DNA from: Thiopontia sp964344435
Lineage (GTDB): Bacteria; Pseudomonadota; Gammaproteobacteria; GCF-002020875
Length of the DNA stretch: 42,120 nucleotides
Reading direction: 5' to 3'
Assembly (NCBI GenBank): GCA_964344435.1
Contig: CAYFNH010000007.1
Span: 1 to 42,120 of the forward strand
The notes beneath the pieces were generated by a model. It was not told the origin of the DNA and did no database searches. It saw only the letters and a list, made by a program, of their open reading frames with translations. Position 1 is the stretch's first letter, and each line of letters begins with the position of its first letter. Shown piece after piece: positions 7,399-16,355 of this stretch. The translations under genes were made by a program, and so were the position numbers.

Positions 7399-9614
7399 CG
7401 CTCCCCTGTATGGGGCGGGAGATCCGCTGGGGTATCCTGTGAAGAAATCAGCTGGTTGCGCCCATTGGATTTGGCGCGATAGAGAGCCTTGTCGGCGGCC
7501 TCGATCAGATCTTCCGGACTGTTGTGGTTGTCGGGCTGCAGGGAGGAGACCCCGAGACTGATGGTGATCAGTGCCGGCATGTCGTCCTCGCGATATTCGT
7601 GAAGAATCTTCAGTGCCTCAACCTCCTTGCGGATCTGCTCCCCGATCTGGATGGCATGTTGCAGGTCGGTGTTGATCAGTACCACCACAAACTCTTCGCC
7701 TCCATAGCGGGCCACCAGGTCGGAGGCGCGTTGGGCAAACGGGCTGTTCTGTAACAGTTCACCGATCAGGCGCAGGCACTCATCCCCGGCCAGGTGACCA
7801 TAGTTGTCATTGAACCGTTTGAAGAAGTCGATATCAAACAGGATCAGTGCAACAGATTGATGGCTGCGCTGACCACGGCGCCACTCCTCTTTTATGCGGT
7901 TATCGAAGGTGCGACGGTTGGCGATTCCGGTCAGGCCGTCTTTTGCTGCATGTTCCGCCAGCCGCTGGTTGGAGCGCTCCAGCTCCTCCTGGGCATACTT
8001 CAGGCGCTCCTCGGTGCGTACCCGTTCGACAATCTGCTGCTGCAGGTTCTGGTTGATTTTCATCAGCTCCTGGGTACGCTGGTTGACCTTGATCTCGAGC
8101 TGGCGCTTGGCAGAGCGGATCGACTCCTCATGGCTCTTGCGTTCGCTGATGTCGGTGATGAATGCGGTATAGATATAGTTGTCGTCCTGTTGAATCCGTA
8201 CCGTGCTGATTTCAACTGGAAAGTGTCGTCCGCTGATGGTCTGTGCGACCGCCTCAAGGTGAGCCTTGCCATCGTGATAACTCTGGTGGTTGCTGTTTGC
8301 CAGTGCCTTGATGTGGCCTTCACGATATTCAGCCGGAATAATCAGGTCAGCAATGTTCTGCCCGATGGCCTGGGTACGATCCAGTTCGAACAGTGACCTT
8401 GCCGCAGGGTTGAAGTCGATCACATTGCCATGGCTGTTGATGGTGATGATGGCATCTTTTGCCGAGGCGATGGTGGCGGCATGGCGTTGATGGTGCTCGG
8501 CCAGCGCCTGTGCGGTCAGTTGGCTGTTGAAGCTGGTGTAGGCCCGCCACCAGGAGAAGGTCAGCAGCAGCAACAGCAGAACACTGCCATGAATAGCGGC
8601 CCAGAATTGTACCTGGTCGGCACGTTCGCTGAGGGTTTCGTTGTTGATGTGGCTTACCAGCTTCCACATATCATCCCGGGAGTAGCGCTGGCTAGTAGCG
8701 CCGGAGAAGGCAGTCGCCAAACCGGCACTGGAGAGTATCTCCTTGCCAGTCGGATAGAGGGTGATATGGCTGAAAATCCCCTGCGTGGTCTGGATCTGTC
8801 CCGCATCCAGAAAACGGACCTGAGCCCACTCCACCGGGTTGTAGCGTGACATGGTCTCATCACGTTGGAACATGAAGCCCCAGCTGCGCTCTGGATCGGG
8901 GTGGGAGAGCCAGTACCCCTCTGCATTGAGCAGCATGGTACTGCTCTGGTGTTCGCGGTTGAACTGTTCGATGGTATCGAGCAGCAGTTGGGCAAAGTAG
9001 TTGAGCAGGATCACACCGGTCTTGCTCCCTTCCCGGTTATAGACCGGCATGCCGAGGCGAATCATTGGCTTGTAGGGCTGCTCGATCTTGCCATGTTCGA
9101 TATTGAGGTCGAGTGGAGAGATGAAGATTTGGTTGCGCTCGAGCCTGAAACTGTCGCGGAAGTAGTAGCGTTTGCTCTTGTCTTGCAAGGCCTCGTCAGC
9201 AACCCTCTCCGGCTCTCCATTATTGAAATTGACCCGGATGGTCTCCATGCCGTGCTCATCCAGATAGCGAATCTGGTCATACAGTCCTCGATGTCTGGAG
9301 AACACCATAAAGTGCTGCTGGAGATACTGCAGCGCCAGTTGATGATTACTCTGGTTGAGATCGCGGATCTCCTCCAGCTCGGAGAGGATCACCAGGTCAT
9401 TGATCGCGCTGTGCAGATCCTTGAGCAATCCTTGCTTGACCTGCTTTATCTGCTTCAGCTCCTGCTGTTTGAGTTGCTCGACTTCGGCATCCAGCGCCAG
9501 ATGATAGTAGAACCACAATCCTCCGAGCAGGAGCACCAGCCCCGGGATGAAAAAACGGATCATCTCGGAGAGAATCTGACGGTGAAAGAGGGAGGCTCGG
9601 GAGGAGTCAGTCAT
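7395..9614 (-). CDS. Membrane sensor diguanylate cyclase (dCache-like, PAS, GGDEF)
   Basis: The 739-residue protein has a first membrane helix (about 19-40), a periplasmic double-Cache-like sensor (about 41-335, with ISPLDLNIEHGKIEQPYKP), a second helix (about 343-363), a PAS domain (about 385-500), a coiled coil and a GGDEF domain. The active site is GGEEF at 638-642, preceded by an I-site RASD with the canonical five-residue spacing. It should therefore make cyclic di-GMP and be product-inhibited. No EAL domain is present. Periplasmic ligand binding is inferred from family. The ATG at 9614 lacks a clear Shine-Dalgarno. It is convergent with the RimK fusion. Confidence 0.92.
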   Translation of the reverse strand: MTDSSRASLFHRQILSEMIRFFIPGLVLLLGGLWFYYHLALDAEVEQLKQQELKQIKQVKQGLLKDLHSAINDLVILSELEEIRDLNQSNHQLALQYLQQHFMVFSRHRGLYDQIRYLDEHGMETIRVNFNNGEPERVADEALQDKSKRYYFRDSFRLERNQIFISPLDLNIEHGKIEQPYKPMIRLGMPVYNREGSKTGVILLNYFAQLLLDTIEQFNREHQSSTMLLNAEGYWLSHPDPERSWGFMFQRDETMSRYNPVEWAQVRFLDAGQIQTTQGIFSHITLYPTGKEILSSAGLATAFSGATSQRYSRDDMWKLVSHINNETLSERADQVQFWAAIHGSVLLLLLLTFSWWRAYTSFNSQLTAQALAEHHQRHAATIASAKDAIITINSHGNVIDFNPAARSLFELDRTQAIGQNIADLIIPAEYREGHIKALANSNHQSYHDGKAHLEAVAQTISGRHFPVEISTVRIQQDDNYIYTAFITDISERKSHEESIRSAKRQLEIKVNQRTQELMKINQNLQQQIVERVRTEERLKYAQEELERSNQRLAEHAAKDGLTGIANRRTFDNRIKEEWRRGQRSHQSVALILFDIDFFKRFNDNYGHLAGDECLRLIGELLQNSPFAQRASDLVARYGGEEFVVVLINTDLQHAIQIGEQIRKEVEALKILHEYREDDMPALITISLGVSSLQPDNHNSPEDLIEAADKALYRAKSNGRNQLISSQDTPADLPPHTGER

Positions 9615-9688
9615 GCTGAGGGGAGTGGTGTCGAGAGGCAGTGGTCAAGAGTAGAGGGTTTGCAGGTGACTGTCTACTCTGTCCACAG

Positions 9689-10528
9689 CTACACGGTGTG
9701 CAGACGCATGGAGAGGTCGATGGCCCGGATATTTTTGGTGAGTGCACCGATGGAGATGTAGTCCACCCCGGTGGCAACAATCTGTGGTAGTTTTTCGTCG
9801 GTAACGTTGCCGGAGACCTCCAGCTTTGCCTGCCCGGCGTTGAGTTTGACGGCCGCCTCCATCTGCACCAGGGTGAAGTTGTCGAGCATGATGGTATCAC
9901 TGCCCGCAGCAAGGGCCTGTTGCAGCTCTTGTAGTGACTCCACCTCGACCTCGACCGGTTGTGTGGGGGCAATGCGGCGGGCCTGTGCCACCGCAGCCTC
10001 AATCGAGCCGCAGGCGGCGATATGGTTCTCCTTGATCAGAAAGGCATCATGCAGTCCCATCCGGTGGTTGCTTCCGCCACCACAACGAACCGCGTATTTT
10101 TGTGCCTGGCGCAGTCCCGGGATGGTCTTGCGGGTATCCAGAATGGTGGTCTGGCTGCCACGGGCCAGGGTGGCATAGTGGTGGGTGGTGGTAGCCACAG
10201 CCGAGAGGGTCTGCAGAAAATTCATGGCGGTGCGCTCACCAGTGAGCAGGGCTCGTGCATTACCCTCGAGGGTTACCAGGGTCTCTCCTGCCTCAATGTG
10301 ATCCCCTTCCTGGTAGTGCCAAGACAGCTGTGCAGTGTGGTCAAGCTGCAGAAAGCACTCGCTGGCCCAGGCGCTGCCGCAGAGGATCATCGGCTCCCGG
10401 GTCAATATGGTTGCGCGGGTTCGGCTGTCAGCCGGGATCAGTTGAGCGGTGATATCCCCGCTGCCGATATCCTCCTGCAGGGCGGCGGTGACCTCTTGTG
10501 CGACCAGAGTCGCGTCAGGTTGTGTCAT
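9689..10528 (-). CDS. nadC: Nicotinate-nucleotide pyrophosphorylase (carboxylating), quinolinate phosphoribosyltransferase
   Basis: The 279-residue enzyme converts quinolinate and PRPP to nicotinate mononucleotide in de novo NAD synthesis. Motifs include EDIGSGDITAQLIP, LLTGERTAMNFLQTLSA, ILDTRKTIPGLR, KYAVRCGGGSNHRMGL, FLIKENHI, VEVEVESL and IMLDNF, covering the PRPP and quinolinate sites. I chose the ATG at 10528 (MTQPDATL); an upstream in-frame start would add 13 residues inside the PilB-like gene. It overlaps the end of that gene by 14 bases. The link between nadC and a type IV pilus ATPase is also seen in Escherichia (nadC-ppdD-hofB). It was probably transcribed with the pilus genes. Confidence 0.95.
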   Translation of the reverse strand: MTQPDATLVAQEVTAALQEDIGSGDITAQLIPADSRTRATILTREPMILCGSAWASECFLQLDHTAQLSWHYQEGDHIEAGETLVTLEGNARALLTGERTAMNFLQTLSAVATTTHHYATLARGSQTTILDTRKTIPGLRQAQKYAVRCGGGSNHRMGLHDAFLIKENHIAACGSIEAAVAQARRIAPTQPVEVEVESLQELQQALAAGSDTIMLDNFTLVQMEAAVKLNAGQAKLEVSGNVTDEKLPQIVATGVDYISIGALTKNIRAIDLSMRLHTV

Positions 10529-12044
10529 GGCGTGCGACCTCTTCTGCCTGGGTGTTGTGTTGTTCAATCAGTACCTTTGCGTACTCTGTCATCGGTACCA
10601 TCCCGGCGGAGATGGCCAGGGTACGTATCTGCTGGGCCGTGACCCCCGGTCGAATCTGGCTGCGCAGCTCCTCATCCGCCTGCATCAGTTCATACAGGGG
10701 CATGCGCCCCTTGTAGCCGCTCTGGTGACAATGGTCGCACCGTTTCATCGCCTCCACTTCGCCCCGGCAGTGGGGACAGACCTTGCGAACCAGTCGTTGT
10801 GAGAGCACGCCAATCAGGGTGTCTTGCAGGGTGTAGGACTCAATCCCCATCTCCAGCAGGCGGGGGATTGCGCTGGGGGCATCCCCGGTATGGAGGGTGG
10901 AGAGTACCAGATGGCCGGTATAGGCGCTCTGCAGGGCGATGTGTGCGGTCTCCTCGTCGCGGATTTCGCCGATGAAGATCACATCCGGGTCGTGTCGCAG
11001 CAGATGGCGCAGGTTGGTGGCAAAGCTGTTACCGGTGGCCTGACTGATCTCGATCTGGCGCACCTGATCGATCCGGTACTCTACCGGGTCCTCCAGACTG
11101 ATGATGTTGAGTTGCTGCTCGCGCAGGGCTCGCATGGCGGCATACAGGGTGGTCGATTTGCCCGATCCGGTCGGTCCGGTTACCAGAATCAGACCACTTC
11201 GCTGCTGCAGCATCGATGCCAGTCTGTGCTCATCATTCTCCCGAAAGCCGATCTCCTGCAGGGTACGCAGTCCGGTTTTGGGGTCGAGAATACGGATGGC
11301 GATGCTCTCTCCCTCCACCACAATCACGGTAGAGATACGCAGATCGACCTGGCGCCCCTCCAGCAGTAGATGGTGAGATCCATCCTGTGGCTTGTGGTGC
11401 TCGGCAATATCCATGTTACCGAGGATCTTGATGCGGCTGACCAGGGCGGGGTAGCGGTCTGGTTCTAACTGCCGGATCAGCACCATCTCTCCGTCAATGC
11501 GGAACTTGACCTCGACCCGATCCTGCAGAGGGCGCAGATGAATGTCCGAGGCACCGGCGGCAATGCCCTCTTCGAGCAGTGCTGAAACCAGTTCAATGGT
11601 TGAGGCCCCTCCTGTGGAGGGTGTATGTGTGACTGGAGCGGAGAGGGTGACCGTATGCGGACTCCCGGCCGGGATAAAGAGGTGAATGGCCGTATGGGGA
11701 TGGTCAATGTGATAGAGGTGGTGGCCCTGCTCATCCTCAACCGCTCCCATGCAGTGGCTGCTGAGAGAGGCCCCATCGGCAAAGTGGATGGTGAAGGATT
11801 GCTGCTGCTGAAGCGGGTGGGGTCGACCGTGGTAGAGGTGGCTGATCTGCTCGAAGGGGTATGGTTCGATATCGCCGCTTCCCTTTCTGGTCAGCCGCAG
11901 CTGACGGGAGGTATGGTCGATCTGAAACCCCTCTCCCGCTATGGTGTCCCCATTGAGCAGGTGGCAGTGGTAGGGGGCGGTAGCAGCCGCGTCAGCCATC
12001 ACTGTGCCAAAGTTCAAGGGTTGGGGAAGAACCGACTGGGCCAC
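10515..12044 (-). CDS. GspE/PilB-type secretion/pilus assembly ATPase with atypical N-terminus
   Basis: The protein is 509 residues from a GTG, or 494 from ATG 11999, which overlaps the upstream stop as ATGGCTGA. From about 150 it is a complete GspE core: DIHLRPLQDRVEVKFRIDG, Walker A GPTGSGKSTT, Asp box, Walker B/His box, and the zinc-type CPHC...CDHC found in PilB/GspE. The usual N-terminal MshEN/T2SSE domain is missing. About 140 residues with two short related units (NGDTIAGEG and FADGASLSSH) replace it. It should hydrolyse ATP to drive pilin or pseudopilin assembly, but no inner-membrane platform protein is encoded nearby. Translation is probably coupled to the PilX-like gene. Confidence 0.88.
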   Translation of the reverse strand: MAQSVLPQPLNFGTVMADAAATAPYHCHLLNGDTIAGEGFQIDHTSRQLRLTRKGSGDIEPYPFEQISHLYHGRPHPLQQQQSFTIHFADGASLSSHCMGAVEDEQGHHLYHIDHPHTAIHLFIPAGSPHTVTLSAPVTHTPSTGGASTIELVSALLEEGIAAGASDIHLRPLQDRVEVKFRIDGEMVLIRQLEPDRYPALVSRIKILGNMDIAEHHKPQDGSHHLLLEGRQVDLRISTVIVVEGESIAIRILDPKTGLRTLQEIGFRENDEHRLASMLQQRSGLILVTGPTGSGKSTTLYAAMRALREQQLNIISLEDPVEYRIDQVRQIEISQATGNSFATNLRHLLRHDPDVIFIGEIRDEETAHIALQSAYTGHLVLSTLHTGDAPSAIPRLLEMGIESYTLQDTLIGVLSQRLVRKVCPHCRGEVEAMKRCDHCHQSGYKGRMPLYELMQADEELRSQIRPGVTAQQIRTLAISAGMVPMTEYAKVLIEQHNTQAEEVARHDTT

Positions 12045-12441
12045 TGAGTACTACCTGGAGCTGTCGTCTCGACCCGGTGGTTGTGTGGGTCGCCGTGCTG
12101 GTTACGCTGTAGCCTCCGGCATCATTGGTGACTTGGACGATACAGCTGTTCTGACCGACGTTGGTGCTGAATTCAGCCACGATGTGGTTGTTGGTGTGGT
12201 TGCGGATGGCCTCTGCGATGCCCACCTCTGCGGCATGAAATGCGGATGATTCAAAGCGAAAGTTGCTTGCCATCTTCTGCTCCAGTACCGCAGCTTGCAT
12301 CGCGCCCAGTCCCAGCAGGCTCATGGTGGAGAGTAGTAACAGGCTGAATATCAGGGTACTGCCCTTTTGTTGCCGAGGGATGTAGAGTGGGGTTGACAAA
12401 ATTCCGGTAGAATTTCCGATATGGTTTTTATGTTTAGTCAC
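11992..12441 (-). CDS. PilX-like minor type IV pilin
   Basis: The 149-residue protein has a class III-like signal: a basic leader, QQKGSTLIFSLLLLSTMSLLG as the membrane/pilin helix, then AAVLEQKMASNFR and AFHAAEVGIAEA. This is the PilX N-terminal pattern. The C-terminal part is short and polar, with two possible disulphide or solvent features. PilX-type minor pilins prime pilus assembly together with PilV, PilW and PilY1, none of which are in the window. The start is an unconfirmed GTG at 12441; a nearer TTG is possible. It lies 30 bases from divergent cobU. Confidence 0.75.
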   Translation of the reverse strand: MTKHKNHIGNSTGILSTPLYIPRQQKGSTLIFSLLLLSTMSLLGLGAMQAAVLEQKMASNFRFESSAFHAAEVGIAEAIRNHTNNHIVAEFSTNVGQNSCIVQVTNDAGGYSVTSTATHTTTGSRRQLQVVLSGPVGSSPTLELWHSDG

Positions 12442-12471
12442 GCCGACATTCTACTGTGAGAGCTTCGCCTG

Positions 12472-12993
12472 ATGAAAGAGTTGATTCTGGGAGGGGTGCG
12501 CAGTGGCAAGAGCCGTTATGCCGAGCAGCGCGTGCGGGAGTTGCAGCAGGACGGTGAACTACTCTATCTGGCGACAGCAACGGCGCAGGATGAGGAGATG
12601 GTGGCACGGATTGCCCACCACCAGCAGCAGCGTGGGGATGGCTGGAGACTGCTGGAGCAGCCGGTTGCCCTGGCGCAAACGCTACAGCAGGAGGCAACGG
12701 TGGGGCGCATTGTGCTGGTGGAGTGTTTAACCCTGTGGCTGACCAATCTGTTGATGGCCGGGGATGAGTCACTGCTGCAGCGTGAGCAGCAGGCGCTGCT
12801 GGAGGTGTTGCCAACCCTGCCGGCAACCATCCTGTTGGTGAGTAACGAAACCGGTTTGGGTGTGGTGCCGATGGATCCATTGAGTCGACGTTTTTGTGAT
12901 GAGGCGGGCCGACTGCACCAGCAGTTGGCGGCCCTCTGCAACCGGGTTACCTGGGTCGTTGCCGGGATTCCCCAAACCATTAAACAGGAGTAG
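12472..12993 (+). CDS. cobU: Bifunctional adenosylcobinamide kinase/adenosylcobinamide-phosphate guanylyltransferase
   Basis: The 173-residue enzyme phosphorylates adenosylcobinamide and then transfers GMP to form adenosylcobinamide-GDP, the first step of nucleotide loop assembly. The N-terminus carries the P-loop GGVRSGKS (residues 7-14), followed by ATATAQDEEM and IAHHQQQRGDGWRLLEQP, where the guanylylated histidine is expected. VECLTLWLTNLL and SNETGLGVVP are family blocks. Length matches the family. It is followed immediately by cobT and forms the first gene of the cobUTS run. The upstream gap is only 30 bases, so there is no room for a cobalamin riboswitch outside the divergent gene. Confidence 0.95.
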   Translation: MKELILGGVRSGKSRYAEQRVRELQQDGELLYLATATAQDEEMVARIAHHQQQRGDGWRLLEQPVALAQTLQQEATVGRIVLVECLTLWLTNLLMAGDESLLQREQQALLEVLPTLPATILLVSNETGLGVVPMDPLSRRFCDEAGRLHQQLAALCNRVTWVVAGIPQTIKQE

Positions 12994-14043
12994 ATGATGG
13001 ATGCGTGGTGGCAGCAGCCCATAGCCGAGTTGAATCGGCAAACAGAACAGCAGGCGCTGCAGCGTCAGGGGCAGTTGACCAAACCCCCCGGTTCACTGGG
13101 GCGGATGGAATCACTTGCGGTAGCACTGGCAGCGATGCAGGGAAGCACCTCTCCGGATATCCGAGTCCCATGGATCACCATTTTTGCCGCAGACCACGGT
13201 ATTGCCACGCTGGGAGTCTCCGCCTTTCCCCAGGCGGTGACCATGGAGATGGTGCGCAACTTCTCCCGTGGGGGGGCTGCCATCACGGTTCTGGCCAACC
13301 TCCACAGTGCCAAGCTGGAGGTGGTCAATGTGGGAACAGTGGAACCACTGGAGCCACTGCCCCGGGTGGTAGATGCGCGTATCGGGCCGGGAACCCACCC
13401 CTTTGTAGAAGCGTCAGCGATGAGCCGGACAGAGTGTGAAGCGGCATTGGCAGCAGGCCGCAGCGCCCTGATGCGTGCACAACAGCAACAGGCGGATCTC
13501 TTTATTGGAGGGGAGATGGGGATCGGTAACACCACCTCGGCAGCGGCTGTTGCAGCGGCACTACTGGAGCTGGAAGGGAGGGAGGTGTCTGGTGCCGGTA
13601 CCGGGCTCGATTCGGCAGGGGTGGTGCAGAAGGGGCGACTGATTGATCAGGCACTGGCGTTTCACCGTGCCCATTTGCAAGATCCACTGGAGGTCCTGCG
13701 TCGGCTTGGGGGATTCGAGATGGTTGCATTGAGCGGCAGCATGGTTGCGGCTGCGCAGCAGGGGATCCCGGTTTTGGTGGATGGCTTTATCACCTCGGTT
13801 GCGGCCCTGGCAGCGGTGCGGATGGCACCCGAGTCACGCCAGTGGATGATCTTCTCTCACCGTTCGGCGGAACAGGGGCATCAACGGGTGCTGGAGGCAC
13901 TACAGGCAGAGCCGTTACTCGACCTGCAGCTGCGGCTTGGGGAGGGGAGCGGTGCCGCCATCGCCCTGCCCCTGTTGCAGCAGGCGTGCCAGCTTCACAA
14001 CGGTATGGCCACCTTTGCCGAGGCGGGTGTCTCCGAGGGGTAA
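12994..14043 (+). CDS. cobT: Nicotinate-nucleotide--dimethylbenzimidazole phosphoribosyltransferase
   Basis: The protein of 348-349 residues makes alpha-ribazole phosphate from nicotinate mononucleotide and 5,6-dimethylbenzimidazole. Family motifs: LTKPPGSLGRMESLA, FAADHGIATLGVSAFPQAVT, NFSRGGAAI, GEMGIGNTTSAAA, AGTGLDSAGV, FEMVALSGSMVAAA, FSHRSAEQGH and the C-terminal GMATFAEAGV containing the catalytic glutamate. Two consecutive ATGs occur. The second (12997) has better spacing to the GGAG at 12987-12990. It follows cobU with no gap and precedes cobS by 24 bases. Confidence 0.95.
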   Translation: MMDAWWQQPIAELNRQTEQQALQRQGQLTKPPGSLGRMESLAVALAAMQGSTSPDIRVPWITIFAADHGIATLGVSAFPQAVTMEMVRNFSRGGAAITVLANLHSAKLEVVNVGTVEPLEPLPRVVDARIGPGTHPFVEASAMSRTECEAALAAGRSALMRAQQQQADLFIGGEMGIGNTTSAAAVAAALLELEGREVSGAGTGLDSAGVVQKGRLIDQALAFHRAHLQDPLEVLRRLGGFEMVALSGSMVAAAQQGIPVLVDGFITSVAALAAVRMAPESRQWMIFSHRSAEQGHQRVLEALQAEPLLDLQLRLGEGSGAAIALPLLQQACQLHNGMATFAEAGVSEG

Positions 14044-14067
14044 CCGTCGGTTGAGGCCTCTGTTTCC

Positions 14068-14793
14068 ATGCAGCCGCTCATCATCGCCTTTCAACTGCTG
14101 ACCCGTATCCCGCTCCCCTATAGCGCTGAGTTCAGCGCGCGCAACCACGGCTACTCCATTCTCTACTATCCACTGGTGGGGCTGGTGATCGGGGTTGGGC
14201 TGTGGCTGCTGAGTCAGTTGTTGAGTGGGCAGGAGGTTGTGTTGCAGGCAGCGTGGTTGCTACTGATCTGGGTTGGGTTCAGTGGTGGCCTGCATCTGGA
14301 TGGGCTGGCGGACAGTGCCGATGGTTGGGTTGGTGGTATGGGGGATCGTGAACGGATTTTGATGATCATGAAGGATCCCGCCTGTGGGCCGATGGGTGTG
14401 ATTGCGATTGTGCTGGTGTTGCTGCTCAAGTGGAGTGGCCTGGTGGCCCTGCTGGAGGGGGGGCAGGTTGTCCCGCTGTTGTGGGTGCCGGTGCTGGCCC
14501 GTACCCTGTTGATCACCCTGTTTCAGACCACCCCCTATCTCCGCTCCGGAGGCATGGGGGAGGCGCTTTCGCAGTATATTCCACAGCGCTGGGCGCTAAC
14601 GGTTCAGCTGGTAGTGCTGATGTTGGCACTCTATTTTGGGGTTCACTGGGGGGTGTTGTTGCTGTTGCTGCTGGCGGCGATCCTGTTCAGAAGGGGGGTG
14701 ATGAAGCAGTTGGGTGGGTTTACCGGGGATCTTGCCGGTGCCCTGGTGGAGAAGATGGAGGTGCTGTTGTTACTGTTGTTTGTGATTCTATGA
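14068..14793 (+). CDS. cobS: Adenosylcobinamide-GDP ribazoletransferase (cobalamin synthase)
   Basis: The 241-residue integral membrane enzyme joins adenosylcobinamide-GDP and alpha-ribazole (phosphate), the last step of cobalamin synthesis. The key motif HLDGLADSADGW (metal and pyrophosphate binding) is present, with FQLLTRIPLP at the start, ILMIMKDPACGPMG and several leucine-rich membrane helices. Length is typical. No strong Shine-Dalgarno is seen before the ATG, consistent with translational coupling to cobT. It is convergent with cobQ, separated by only 38 bases without an obvious terminator. Confidence 0.93.
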   Translation: MQPLIIAFQLLTRIPLPYSAEFSARNHGYSILYYPLVGLVIGVGLWLLSQLLSGQEVVLQAAWLLLIWVGFSGGLHLDGLADSADGWVGGMGDRERILMIMKDPACGPMGVIAIVLVLLLKWSGLVALLEGGQVVPLLWVPVLARTLLITLFQTTPYLRSGGMGEALSQYIPQRWALTVQLVVLMLALYFGVHWGVLLLLLLAAILFRRGVMKQLGGFTGDLAGALVEKMEVLLLLLFVIL

Positions 14794-14831
14794 AGTGCAA
14801 TCCAAATCGGACAACAAGGCAAGCTAATCAG

Positions 14832-16331
14832 TCACTGACGGAGTGAGTGGCTAATGTGTGGTTTATGTTGGCCCGACAGGAACAACGAGTCCAGATTCAG
14901 GTGCTGCTCCAGGGTATCCGCCAGCCGTTCCAGGCTCTCTTCACGCAACTGCTCCAGGTCGACCCGTTGTGCACCCTCCAGCCCGGCCCACTGTAGCAGT
15001 GCCTGCAGGCTGTCGGGATGGTCAAACAGCCCATGCAGGTAGCTGCCGATGATCTGTCCGTCGGCCGAGATCGCCCCATCGAGGCTGCCATCCTGCAGGG
15101 TGGCAAACGGGGATTGCAAGGCACACCCGGTGGTGGTGCCGGCATGGATCTCGTACCCGGTTACGGCTGCCTGTTGTAGCGTCAGGTTACCGCTGACATT
15201 CTTCAGCTGCTTCTCCGGCGCCAGGGTAGTGCGGATCTCCAGCAGCCCCAGCCCGGTCTGGCTGCCGGGCTTGCCCTCGATCCCGTCGGGGTCGTTGATC
15301 TGCTCTCCCAGCATCTGAAAGCCGCCACAGATTCCCAACAGTTTGCCACCATAGCGCAGGTGTCGCTGGATGGCCGCGGCCCACCCCTGCTGGCGCAGCC
15401 AGCTCAGATCGGCACAGCTGTTCTTGCTACCGGGCAGAATGATCAAATCGGCCGCCGGAGGGGGGGTGTTGGGGGCAACCAGTTGTAGCTCCACCTGCGG
15501 GTGGTGGCGCAGAGGGTCGAGGTCGGTGTGGTTGCTGATGCGTGGCAGTGCCGGTACCACCACCTTCAGCAGGGCATTCGGGTTGGCTTCCTCATTTTGC
15601 GGAAGTGCATCCTCTGCATCGAGTTGAAGTCCGTGGAGGTAGGGGAGTACACCCAGTACCGGTTTGCCACTGCGCTGCTCCAGCCACTCGAGCCCCGATT
15701 CCAACAGCTTGATATCCCCCCGAAAGCGGTTGATGATAAAACCGACCACACGATCCTGTTCACTCTGCGACAACAGCTCCAGGGTGCCGATCAGGTGGGC
15801 GAAGACCCCGCCACGGTCAATATCGGCCACCAGCACCACCGGGCAGTCCACCGCCTCGGCAAAGCCCATGTTGGCGATATCCCGATCCCGCAGGTTGATC
15901 TCTGCCGGGCTGCCGGCCCCCTCCACCATCACCGACTGGTACTGCTGTTGCAGCCGTCGATAGGCAGTGACCACCTCCTCCAGTAGTTGAGGCTTCAGTT
16001 GATGGTAGCGTTTGGCATCACGATTACCAATCGCCTTGCCGTGGAGAATCACCTGGGCCCCGATATCGGTGGTGGGTTTGAGCAGAATCGGATTCATGTC
16101 GGTGGTCGGCGCTATCCTTGCAGCCGCTGCCTGCAGTGCCTGTGCCCGTCCGATCTCGCCACCATCCACTGTCACCGCGCTGTTGAGTGCCATGTTCTGC
16201 GGTTTGAAGGGGGCGACCGATACCCCGTTGCGCTGCAGCAGACGACACAGTCCGGCGGTGATGACACTCTTGCCGGCATCGGAGGTGGTACCCTGAATCA
16301 TCAAGCTAAAGGGATCTGTGGTGAATTTCAT
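14832..16331 (-). CDS. cobQ: Cobyric acid synthase
   Basis: The 499-residue enzyme amidates the corrin side chains b, d, e and g of adenosylcobyrinic a,c-diamide, using glutamine and ATP. The N-terminal dethiobiotin synthetase-like domain holds the P-loop QGTTSDAGKS and FKPQNMALNS. The C-terminal glutaminase-like domain has ILPGSKNS, the nucleophile region LLGICGGFQMLG and GSYLHGLFD. The usual start of related proteins corresponds to M11, so the first ten residues may be an extension. It is inverted relative to the rest of the cluster. Its start lies only 24 bases from that of cbiB, so each promoter must overlap the other gene's coding sequence or leader. Confidence 0.94.
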   Translation of the reverse strand: MKFTTDPFSLMIQGTTSDAGKSVITAGLCRLLQRNGVSVAPFKPQNMALNSAVTVDGGEIGRAQALQAAAARIAPTTDMNPILLKPTTDIGAQVILHGKAIGNRDAKRYHQLKPQLLEEVVTAYRRLQQQYQSVMVEGAGSPAEINLRDRDIANMGFAEAVDCPVVLVADIDRGGVFAHLIGTLELLSQSEQDRVVGFIINRFRGDIKLLESGLEWLEQRSGKPVLGVLPYLHGLQLDAEDALPQNEEANPNALLKVVVPALPRISNHTDLDPLRHHPQVELQLVAPNTPPPAADLIILPGSKNSCADLSWLRQQGWAAAIQRHLRYGGKLLGICGGFQMLGEQINDPDGIEGKPGSQTGLGLLEIRTTLAPEKQLKNVSGNLTLQQAAVTGYEIHAGTTTGCALQSPFATLQDGSLDGAISADGQIIGSYLHGLFDHPDSLQALLQWAGLEGAQRVDLEQLREESLERLADTLEQHLNLDSLFLSGQHKPHISHSLRQ

Positions 16332-16355
16332 GGTGATCCATTATACGATGTGCCA

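Noticed and set aside
12442..12471. Cobalamin riboswitch upstream of cobU
   Set aside because: The gap is only 30 bases and no B12-box-like sequence was seen there or before cbiB.
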